Position numbers and translations under genes: made by a program. This document shows, piece after piece, positions 1 to 5,713 of a stretch of DNA of 5,713 bases. Source of the stretch: Legionellaceae bacterium (GTDB lineage: Bacteria > Pseudomonadota > Gammaproteobacteria > Legionellales > Legionellaceae); the NCBI GenBank assembly GCA_947470005.1, contig CANISA010000114.1, forward strand, positions 1-5,713, written 5' to 3'. The notes beneath the pieces are model-generated. The model searched no databases, was not told the DNA's origin, and was given only the letters and a program-made list of their open reading frames with translations. Within the stretch, counting starts at the first letter, position 1. The number at the start of each line of letters is the position of its first letter.

Positions 1-56
1 ATCATTTTTATTTCACCAATGGGTTCATCGGTGTATTTAATTGCTCGTGTATTCAT
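1..56 (-). CDS. brnA: BrnA-type antitoxin, N-terminal fragment cut by window edge
   Basis: Only the first 18 codons lie in the window (MNTRAIKYTDEPIGEIKM). The pattern of a short lead-in, then IKYTDEP and a small-residue/hydrophobic stretch, is typical of the CopG/BrnA-like antitoxins that accompany BrnT toxins. In that family the unseen remainder is a ribbon-helix-helix DNA-binding domain. The start is supported by a strong GGGGAG ribosome site (65-70) 8 nt upstream of the ATG, inside the brnT coding region. The gene overlaps the end of brnT by 20 bp in another frame, so the two are translationally coupled. Known family role: bind and neutralise BrnT and repress the operon. The DNA-binding part cannot be seen, so the name rests on the N-terminus and on position after brnT. 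Confidence 0.75.
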   Translation of the reverse strand, partial: MNTRAIKYTDEPIGEIKM

Positions 57-315
57 AAAATTTTCTCCCCTTACGCCAATAGCCTGCGCCAATGATACGA
101 ATTTTGTGGCCTCTATAAGTAAAACGAACGGTCATGATGCCATCAAGAACTCGAGCAAAACAGTAATATCGTAACTCATCTGCACTATGATCCAGGTCTT
201 CTGCAATGAGACGGTTTGGATCTAGAAATGCTTGTTGTGCCTCAAAAAAAGAAACGCCATGTTTTAATCGATTTTCAGCGTTTTTTTTCTCGTCCCATTC
301 AAAATGTGATTTCAT
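37..315 (-). CDS. brnT: BrnT family type II toxin (DUF497 ribonuclease)
   Basis: A complete 92-aa protein, the usual length for BrnT. The N-terminal signature FEWDEKKNAENRLKHGVSF (residues 5-23) is the DUF497/BrnT hallmark. It is followed by the FxDP motif (30-33), a DHS..E.R block (42-49) and a C-terminal RIIGAGYWRKGRKFYEY strand-helix (73-89), the variant of the RIISAR end seen in this subfamily. Characterised BrnT proteins have a RelE-like fold and act as cytoplasmic RNases that inhibit translation; activity here is inferred. Toxin first, antitoxin second is the normal BrnT-BrnA order, and the antitoxin start is embedded in the toxin end. No clear Shine-Dalgarno precedes the ATG, which would keep toxin translation low relative to the well-equipped antitoxin. 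There is no frameshift or truncation. Confidence 0.93.
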   Translation of the reverse strand: MKSHFEWDEKKNAENRLKHGVSFFEAQQAFLDPNRLIAEDLDHSADELRYYCFARVLDGIMTVRFTYRGHKIRIIGAGYWRKGRKFYEYTSN

Positions 316-347
316 TATTTCTAGCGCAGCACATGATACATATGTTT

Positions 348-367
348 AACCATATTATAGTATGGTT
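348..367 (-). promoter_or_regulatory. Probable brnT-brnA promoter with overlapping operator
   Basis: A perfect inverted repeat AACCATA-(6 nt)-TATGGTT (348-354 and 361-367) encloses a consensus -10 box, TATAAT, on the minus strand (359-354). The -35 region (about 382-377, TTTCTT) is poor. Transcription would start near 347, giving a leader of about 30 nt before brnT. A ribbon-helix-helix antitoxin bound to this palindrome would cover the -10 box, which fits the known autorepression of BrnT-BrnA operons. The operator assignment is inference from position and symmetry. Confidence 0.6.
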
Positions 368-492
368 ATGGTGAAAAAGAAATAGGAAGTTCCATGAGTT
401 GAAATATGTGTGTTACGTAATAGTCCCAACGTTTCGCAAAACTTCTAAGTTACGCAGCGAGAAGTAACAATATCATCAGGGGCAGTTTGACC

Positions 493-1206
<714 letters not shown>

Positions 1207-1788
1207 ATGCCTCATTTGATAATCATTGCAGGATCAAATGGCTCCGGAAAATCCACGGCTGCGCCCGCGTTATTACAAAACGCCGTGCACATTGATAATT
1301 TTGTTAATGCAGATGTGATTGCGCAAGGGCTATGTGCCTTTCAACCCGAAAAGGTGGCGATTCAAGCGGGTCGCGTTATGTTAGGCCGCATTCATCAGCT
1401 TGCAGAAGAGCAAGCAACGTTTGCATTTGAAACAACTCTTTCCAGTCGAACATTTGCACCTTGGATAACACGCTTAAAAAAAAATGGTTACCAATTCCAT
1501 CTTATTTTTTTATGGCTAAAAACAGAAGAACTGGCAGTGTCTCGTGTTCAAGAACGTATTAAGATGGGTGGGCATTCTGTACCTGAATCAACCATCAGAC
1601 GGCGCTATCATGCGGGACTTAAAAACTTTTTTAATCTGTATCAACCTATTACCGATTCGTGGCAACTTTATGACAATTCTGATTCTGATCAATTAAATTT
1701 GATCGCGTCAGAAATCAAAGGCAATAAGACACTTGTTGAAAATAAAATCATTTGGCAGCAATTATTCGAGGGATATCATGATAATTAA
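1207..1788 (+). CDS. Zeta-toxin-like P-loop kinase (COG4185 type), putative toxin
   Basis: A complete 193-aa protein. It opens with a beta strand and Walker A motif, LIIIAGSNGSGKST (4-17). A NADVIAQGL segment (34-42) and the FAFETTLSS motif (72-80) follow, at the places where zeta/PezT kinases bind substrate. Hydrophobic strand HLIFLWL (98-104) is followed by the arginine-rich lid RVQERIKMGGHSVPESTIRRRYHAGL (113-138), typical of the COG4185 predicted-ATPase group. Zeta and PezT toxins phosphorylate UDP-N-acetylglucosamine and block cell-wall synthesis. COG4185 proteins are related, but I know of no proven substrate, so toxicity is inferred from fold and context. Translation probably starts by coupling to upstream ORFs, helped by a weak GGGA (1196-1199). 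The 3' end overlaps the next gene by 11 bp. An NTP-dependent kinase of other function remains possible. Confidence 0.82.
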   Translation: MPHLIIIAGSNGSGKSTAAPALLQNAVHIDNFVNADVIAQGLCAFQPEKVAIQAGRVMLGRIHQLAEEQATFAFETTLSSRTFAPWITRLKKNGYQFHLIFLWLKTEELAVSRVQERIKMGGHSVPESTIRRRYHAGLKNFFNLYQPITDSWQLYDNSDSDQLNLIASEIKGNKTLVENKIIWQQLFEGYHDN

Positions 1789-1966
1789 AAAGACCTGTCT
1801 AGCAGATGATGAAATTTCAAAGGCATTTCATAATCCAGCTAAGATAACGAAAATCATTCAAGCGGGAATTCATGCGGCATTGCTTAAACATAAACAGGCT
1901 GGTAATCCTATATGTGAGTGGCGAAATAATACAGTGCATTGGATTGCGCCGGAAAAAATAAAATAA
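1778..1966 (+). CDS. Small partner of the zeta-like kinase, putative antitoxin
   Basis: A 62-aa protein starting at 1778. GAGGG (1768-1772) lies 5 nt before this ATG, which makes it a better start than the in-frame ATG at 1733, which would sit deep inside the kinase gene. The sequence has a charged N-terminus, an EISKAFHNPAKITKIIQAGI helix-rich segment (12-31), then AALLKHKQAGNPICEWRNNTVHWIAPEKI (33-61). Short proteins of this pattern (LLKHK..GNPI..W....V.WI.PE.I) are, to my recollection, commonly found directly after COG4185-type kinases. It shows no DNA-binding motif I recognise, no signal peptide and no membrane segment. The 11-bp overlap with the kinase gene implies translational coupling and fixed stoichiometry. 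The antitoxin role is inferred from position and size. In epsilon-zeta and PezAT systems the antitoxin comes first, so the order here is reversed. Confidence 0.75.
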   Translation: MIIKKTCLADDEISKAFHNPAKITKIIQAGIHAALLKHKQAGNPICEWRNNTVHWIAPEKIK

Positions 1967-1983
1967 ATGTTGAATTTAATGTA

Positions 1984-2050
1984 ATGAACCCTCCGACCTA
2001 CTGAGTTGGTATTCAGATTAGCTGAAAACTCAGCAGGTCGGAGGGTTCAT
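1984..2050. repeat. Long, nearly perfect inverted repeat (67-nt hairpin) after the toxin-antitoxin-like pair
   Basis: Arms 1984-2007 and 2027-2050 are 24 bp each with one mismatch (A2000 opposite C2034), beginning ATGAACCCTCCGACCT. Inside them, TTCAG (2012-2016) and CTGAA (2022-2026) extend the stem around an ATTAG loop. Only GGTA (2008-2011) is left as a one-sided bulge. It starts 17 bp after the small antitoxin-like gene. There is no T-run on the plus-strand 3' side, so it is not a textbook intrinsic terminator, but such a stem could slow polymerase, protect the operon mRNA 3' end, or be a small palindromic mobile or repeat element. The sequence does not decide between these. Confidence 0.85.
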
Positions 2051-2108
2051 GGCTTTGTTGCGTAGCTCATTAATTATTCAGATTGAGACATGTAGGACGG
2101 AGCACGTA

Positions 2109-2129
2109 AGTGTAATTTAATTTGTGTAA
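2109..2129 (+). repeat. Left terminal inverted repeat of the IS
   Basis: It matches the reverse complement of 3554-3574 at every position. Beyond the outermost A the flanks diverge at once (A2108 versus C3575). Confidence 0.88.
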
Positions 2130-2150
2130 ACTGATATTTTAGTCTATCCT
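2122..2150 (+). promoter_or_regulatory. Weak candidate promoter for the transposase gene
   Basis: TTGTGT (2122-2127) and TATCCT (2145-2150) are separated by 17 bp, each a partial match to the sigma-70 boxes. The -35 box lies within the left terminal repeat, so transposase bound at this end could repress its own gene. An alternative -10 is TATAAG at 2150-2155. Confidence 0.3.
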
Positions 2151-2185
2151 ATAAGGACATTAACTTTTCTGTAAAGGAAACGATT

Positions 2186-3553
2186 ATGACTCATCAGATC
2201 AGAGTAATAGTTGAATCACTAAATGATGCAGGCGACGTAGTTGGCAAAGAAATTGTTATGACAAAAAGCGTTATTAAGCCGAACTCTATCATTGATCTTG
2301 GGCTCCGTCACTCAGAGCAAATAGATTTGTTGAGGCATATTCAGCAACAGCTCCTCAATAAACAATCGATTTACCTTAAAGAAGAGTTAACTACGTGCCC
2401 AAAGTGTTCTGGAAAACTTTATAAAAGTGGTTCGGTCAAATCTGATTTTCATTCTGTATTCACCGACCATAAGGTAGCTGCGAGCAGACAAGTATGTAAA
2501 CTATGTAAATGGACTAGCACCCCGAGTGTCCGCTCATTATTTGGCGATTCATCACATCCTGATCTTGTTAAAATCCAATGCGAGCTTGGTGCAAACCACA
2601 CTTTTCGAGAAGCACAACACATTATAAATTCACTGTCTAATACGGATCGAACGACTAACAATCATGACAAAATAAAACGTATGACAGAAACAGTTGGTCA
2701 GGATATTGCTGAACACCCAGATGCACCGCCAAGCGGGGTCAAATCAGTCGCTCATCTTTACGTCCAAGTTGATGGTGGACATGTCACAACGGTTGAACCA
2801 GATAAACGAAGTTTTGAAGTAATGACCTCCGTTGTATTTGATGCAAAAAACATTAAATACACCGGAGGAAATGAAAAAGAAGATGGTTTAATAAGCACTC
2901 TACGTGGCGAATTAACAAGCAAACACTGTGCTGCCTCTGCGTTATTAGATGATCAGGACACCATGATGCAGAGGACGCGAAATGCAGCCATCAAGCAGGG
3001 TATGACATTAGAAACTAATATGACGGCGCTCTGCGATGGAGCAGCCAATTGTTGGAATATTGTTGACGCATTGGAAGGACATTGCCAGTCGATTGAACGT
3101 ATTTTAGATTGGCATCACATCGCGATGAAATTTCAAAATACACGCCTTGGGCAAGAGATAATGAATGAGCAGCTCGCTGGGGCTAAATGGTATTTATGGC
3201 ATGGCTTGCCCGATAAAGCGATTGAAAGATTACAGTCAGTATGTGACTCATTGAAAGATGATAAGAAAAAACAAGAAAAAGTTCAGCGCTTGCTCATTTA
3301 TATTGAGAATAACTCCAAATTTGTTACGAACTATCAGAAGCGACAAGATTTAGGATTGATTTTTACTAGCCAGATGGCCGAGTCTACAGTTGAAAGTCTC
3401 ATCAATAAACGCTGTAAAGGACAGCAGCATATGCGTTGGTCGAGAGAGGGGCTTCATGCATTATTGCAAGTAAGGGCTGCTGTGAATAGTAATGACTGGA
3501 ATGATATTTGTGAGCGACATATTGAGAAAGCAGTATACCATAAAGCAGCGTAA
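2186..3553 (+). CDS. ISKra4-family-like DDE transposase
   Basis: A complete 455-aa protein with an AAAGGA ribosome site (2173-2178) 7 nt before its ATG. CPKC (71-74) and CKLC (104-107) form a zinc-ribbon-like pair. The RNase H-like catalytic core shows the expected acidic residues: Asp196 in YVQVDGGHV, Asp284 in ALCDGAANCW, and a glutamate in MAESTVESLINKR (most likely Glu403, alternatively Glu399). ILDWHHIAMKF (306-316) and HMRWS (415-419) resemble conserved ISKra4-family signatures (DWFHI and MRWS types). It would cut and join the IS ends through the 21-bp terminal repeats. The gene is undamaged, and its TAA is immediately followed by the right terminal repeat. Family assignment is from remembered motifs; IS256/Mutator-related elements are the nearest alternative. 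Confidence 0.85.
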   Translation: MTHQIRVIVESLNDAGDVVGKEIVMTKSVIKPNSIIDLGLRHSEQIDLLRHIQQQLLNKQSIYLKEELTTCPKCSGKLYKSGSVKSDFHSVFTDHKVAASRQVCKLCKWTSTPSVRSLFGDSSHPDLVKIQCELGANHTFREAQHIINSLSNTDRTTNNHDKIKRMTETVGQDIAEHPDAPPSGVKSVAHLYVQVDGGHVTTVEPDKRSFEVMTSVVFDAKNIKYTGGNEKEDGLISTLRGELTSKHCAASALLDDQDTMMQRTRNAAIKQGMTLETNMTALCDGAANCWNIVDALEGHCQSIERILDWHHIAMKFQNTRLGQEIMNEQLAGAKWYLWHGLPDKAIERLQSVCDSLKDDKKKQEKVQRLLIYIENNSKFVTNYQKRQDLGLIFTSQMAESTVESLINKRCKGQQHMRWSREGLHALLQVRAAVNSNDWNDICERHIEKAVYHKAA

Positions 3554-3574
3554 TTACACAAATTAAATTACACT
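3554..3574 (-). repeat. Right terminal inverted repeat of the IS
   Basis: A perfect inverted copy of 2109-2129. It starts at the base after the transposase stop codon, so no spacer separates gene and IS end. Confidence 0.88.
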
Positions 3575-3591
3575 CCAATTGGACTTTGGAG
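3573..3591. repeat. Small stem-loop beside the IS right end and downstream of the helicase gene
   Basis: CTCCAA (3573-3578) and TTGGAG (3586-3591) form a perfect 6-bp stem with a 7-nt loop. An overlapping 10-bp palindrome, TCCAATTGGA, occupies 3574-3583. It lies 44 bp beyond the helicase stop codon on the minus strand and has no T-run, so a terminator role is doubtful. Confidence 0.3.
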
Positions 3592-3634
3592 AAACGCTGC
3601 CTAAAATCCTTCCACTTAAACTATAGATGCATTT

Positions 3635-5713
3635 TTAAAATTCGTCAAAAAGTCCTTTTAAATCTTGTTCTGTCAATTCTAATTTACTGGTTGTTTTATC
3701 AGAAAACAATCCATCCATGAGCCCTTTTTTACGTTGCTGCATCTCTAAAATTTTTTCTTCTACGGTTCCCTTGGCGACTAATTTATACACAAACACCGTT
3801 TTCTCTTGCCCGATTCGATGCGCACGATCGGTAGCTTGATTCTCTACCGCTGGATTCCACCAAGGATCATAATGAATCACTGCGTCAGCCGCAGTAAGGT
3901 TCAACCCAGTCCCACCTGCTTTTAAACTGATCAGAAACAACGGTATTTCTCCCGATTGAAATTGTTGCACCGGTGTAGCTCGATCTTTGGTTTGACCCGT
4001 TAATTTCACATAGGGAATGCCTGCCTTGGTAATCGCCTCTTCAATCAGACCTAACATTTCCGTGAATTGAGAAAACAACAGGATGCGTCGACCTTCCTCA
4101 ATGAGCTCAGGCAACAGCGTCATGAGTAGCTCTAACTTGGCTGATTTAGACGCTTTCTGTTTTGTTGTTTTTATTTTTAATAGCCGCGGATCACAACAGA
4201 TTTGACGCAGTTTCAGCAGCGCATCGAGAATAATGATATGACTTCGTTTCAAGCCAAGTTTAGCGATTTCTTTCTGTATTTTTTCTTGCATCGTAATTCG
4301 TACGGTTTCATAGAGATCGCGCTGCCCACCCTCTAATTCAACATGACGAATCATCTCCACTTTTTCCGGCAACTCCTGAACAACTTTATCCTTTGTGCGT
4401 CGTAGTAAAAAGGGCGCAATGCGTCGATTCAAGTGTTGACGACGCTCTTGGTTTTCATGTTTTTCGATGGGTGTTCGAAAAAGACGTTGAAATGATTTCT
4501 GATCACCTAGCAAGCCAGGCATCATAAAATGAAACAATGACCATAACTCACCCATGTGATTTTCCATTGGTGTTCCCGTTAAACACAGGCGATGGGTGGC
4601 CTTGAGTTGAATGGCGACTAATGCGGCCTGACTCTTCGCATTTTTAATGAATTGCGCTTCATCCAAAATGAGCAAATGAAAGTGAAGCTCTAGCAATATG
4701 TGCTTGTCTCGCACAATCAATGGATACGTTGTTAATATCAAATCATAGTCTGCAATGCTGTCAAATTGCTCTTTTCGGTCAGCCCCATGAAGAAGCAATA
4801 CCTTGAGTTCAGGCGAAAAACGTTTTGCTTCCATTTGCCAATTAAACATTAAACTGGTGGGTGCAATGACAAGACAAGGTTGCGTCATCCGACCGCTGGT
4901 CTTTTCTAGGGTAATATGCGCCAGAGCCTGCACTGTTTTACCCAAGCCCATGTCATCTGCCAATATCCCACCGAATTCATATTCACGTAGAAATTGCAGC
5001 CAACTTAAACCCTCCAGCTGATAAGGCCTTAATTCGGCTAAGAATTCCTTCGGAACTTCAGCCTGCTGGATCCCATTAAAATTAGCTAATTTACGAGCCA
5101 TTTCACGAATACGATCGCCACCTATCCATCGCAATTGAGCAGCGCCCATTGCCGCATCCAATTCAAGCAAACGTGACGCATGCAACTTGGATAAGCGTAA
5201 TTCTTGTTCATCTGATAAACTGTCCGAGTCATACAGCTCTATTAATACATTGAGCAGGTTTTTGATCCTGTTGGCTGGTAGCGGAATGTAATGACCATTG
5301 GGCAGGCGTGCATAAACAGGTTCTGAATCATCCTCCGGCGATTGATCTCGAGATTTCCATTGCTTTAGTAGGGTCTGAATCACGGGCAGTAAATTAATTT
5401 TCTCCCCTTTGACAGTGATCCCTAGCTCCAAACCAAACCAGTCATACTCTGAGCTTTCCTCTCGAATTGAGGAATACCACTCCTCAATCGGTTCATCAAT
5501 AATTTGATAGGGGTATTGCGCATCAAACTCAATTTGCCAACCCGACTGCCGTAGCTTCGGTACGATTTTTGTGCTAAATACCAAGGGATCAGATGTTGCA
5601 TGTTCAATCAAGAATGAATTCACCCATTTTTCATTTGCAATGGCTCGAGAGAACTCAGGAATACTACTCAGAACAAGCGCATTACATTGCATTAACTCCT
5701 TCATTGCATTGAG
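3635..5713 (-). CDS. SNF2-family (HepA/RapA-superfamily) DEAD/DEAH-type helicase, C-terminal part; 5' end outside the window
   Basis: The frame stays open to the window edge. Codons before the methionine at 5704 read L-N-A, so that ATG is probably internal. 692 codons are visible; full-length bacterial relatives are usually around 1,000-1,100 aa, so some 300-400 N-terminal residues (often with a SWIM zinc finger) are likely missing. Numbered from the methionine at 5704: a pre-SNF2 region with WFGLELGITV (89-98) and LPNGHYIPLPANRI (134-147); Q-like LRPYQ (225-229); Walker A DDMGLGKT (250-257); motif Ia VIAPTSL (279-285); Walker B DEAQ (348-351); motif III LTGTPMEN (375-382); motif V SLKAGGTGLNLT (593-604); motif VI DRAHRIGQ (626-633). 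All ATPase motifs are intact. Family role: ATP-driven translocation on double-stranded DNA to remodel protein-DNA complexes; the specific substrate is unknown. The IS lies 60 bp beyond its stop. Confidence 0.93.
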   Translation of the reverse strand, partial: LNAMKELMQCNALVLSSIPEFSRAIANEKWVNSFLIEHATSDPLVFSTKIVPKLRQSGWQIEFDAQYPYQIIDEPIEEWYSSIREESSEYDWFGLELGITVKGEKINLLPVIQTLLKQWKSRDQSPEDDSEPVYARLPNGHYIPLPANRIKNLLNVLIELYDSDSLSDEQELRLSKLHASRLLELDAAMGAAQLRWIGGDRIREMARKLANFNGIQQAEVPKEFLAELRPYQLEGLSWLQFLREYEFGGILADDMGLGKTVQALAHITLEKTSGRMTQPCLVIAPTSLMFNWQMEAKRFSPELKVLLLHGADRKEQFDSIADYDLILTTYPLIVRDKHILLELHFHLLILDEAQFIKNAKSQAALVAIQLKATHRLCLTGTPMENHMGELWSLFHFMMPGLLGDQKSFQRLFRTPIEKHENQERRQHLNRRIAPFLLRRTKDKVVQELPEKVEMIRHVELEGGQRDLYETVRITMQEKIQKEIAKLGLKRSHIIILDALLKLRQICCDPRLLKIKTTKQKASKSAKLELLMTLLPELIEEGRRILLFSQFTEMLGLIEEAITKAGIPYVKLTGQTKDRATPVQQFQSGEIPLFLISLKAGGTGLNLTAADAVIHYDPWWNPAVENQATDRAHRIGQEKTVFVYKLVAKGTVEEKILEMQQRKKGLMDGLFSDKTTSKLELTEQDLKGLFDEF

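Larger units (their letters stand above)
2109..3574 (+). mobile_element. Complete insertion sequence, ISKra4-like, with perfect 21-bp terminal inverted repeats
   Basis: The ends 2109-2129 and 3554-3574 are perfect inverted repeats of 21 bp (core GTGTAATTTAATTTGTGTAA at the left). The outermost matching base pair is a single A/T, so the true boundary may be 2110-3573. The element is about 1.46 kb and holds one transposase gene whose stop codon directly abuts the right repeat. No direct repeat is visible in the immediately flanking bases (AGCACGTA at left, CCAATTGG at right). Some ISKra4 subgroups are, as I recall, reported without target duplication; otherwise a rearrangement removed one copy. 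Perfect ends and an intact gene point to a recent, possibly active insertion. Confidence 0.88.

Noticed and set aside
412..449. Candidate 38-bp Tn3 terminal repeat ending in TAAG
   Set aside because: The outer end lacks the GGGG start, and no inverted partner exists elsewhere in the window.
455..479. Divergent start on the minus strand opposite tnpR that might be tnpA
   Set aside because: The ATG at 479 is followed by a stop after eight codons, and no other long minus-strand frame lies between res and brnT, so no Tn3 transposase is encoded there.
1733..1777. Upstream in-frame ATG adding 15 residues to the small antitoxin-like protein
   Set aside because: It has no ribosome site, would overlap the kinase gene by 56 bp, and the added residues do not fit the family pattern. 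ATG 1778 has GAGGG at ideal distance.
1984..2050. Hairpin as an integron attC site
   Set aside because: The arms lack the RYYYAAC/GTTRRRY core sites. The pairing is almost perfect, with only one mismatch and one bulge, unlike the spaced, bulged attC fold, and no integrase is present.
1984..2062. Hairpin as a standard intrinsic terminator for the toxin-antitoxin-like operon
   Set aside because: The stem is strong, but the following bases are GGCTTTGTTGCG without a U-tract, and the stem is much longer than usual.
2449..2661. 70-codon minus-strand frame inside the transposase gene
   Set aside because: It is antisense to the well-supported zinc-ribbon region of the transposase and has no recognisable protein features.
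4803..5021. 72-codon plus-strand frame inside the helicase gene
   Set aside because: It is antisense to the conserved Walker A to motif Ia region of the helicase and is a shadow of that coding sequence.
5422..5607. 61-codon minus-strand frame near the right edge
   Set aside because: It is an alternative frame of the helicase gene, which is clearly coding in its own frame through this stretch.
5702..5704. True start of the helicase at this ATG
   Set aside because: The frame remains open to the window edge, there is no Shine-Dalgarno visible, and bacterial relatives have several hundred additional N-terminal residues.

Overview
This window looks like an accessory region of an AT-rich gammaproteobacterium. 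The Tn3-type resolvase, the IS element and the toxin-antitoxin-like pairs suggest a Legionella-like or related genome, or one of its plasmids, but nothing here fixes the genus. Two genes run off the window edges: a BrnA-type antitoxin at the left and an SNF2-family helicase at the right.

Left part (1-367, minus strand): a brnT-brnA toxin-antitoxin operon. brnT is complete, and the start of brnA overlaps its end by 20 bp. A 7-bp perfect inverted repeat spans a TATAAT box ahead of brnT and is a good candidate for the autoregulatory operator.

Middle (493-1966, plus strand): a compact block consisting of a recombination site, its serine resolvase and a putative zeta-like toxin with a small partner. 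The 114-bp res site has three subsites in the Tn3/gamma-delta arrangement. The tnpR promoter lies inside res. After tnpR come an 11-codon mini-ORF, a P-loop kinase of the zeta-toxin-like COG4185 type, and a 62-aa probable antitoxin, all tightly packed or overlapping. No tnpA transposase and no 38-bp Tn3 end is visible. The block is therefore either an orphaned Tn3 fragment or a free-standing multimer-resolution plus addiction cassette, as expected for a plasmid or island stability module.

Then (1984-2108): a long, nearly perfect 67-nt hairpin, and about 60 bp without a recognised gene whose start resembles an IS5/IS903-type end.

Next (2109-3574): a structurally complete insertion sequence with perfect 21-bp terminal inverted repeats. 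It encodes one 455-aa DDE transposase with a zinc-ribbon-like N-terminus, most like the ISKra4 family. No target-site duplication is visible.

Right part (3635-5713, minus strand): the C-terminal 692 codons of a bacterial SNF2/HepA-type helicase, open at the window edge, with all SNF2 ATPase motifs intact. It is probably resident DNA, with the mobile block lying beyond its 3' end.
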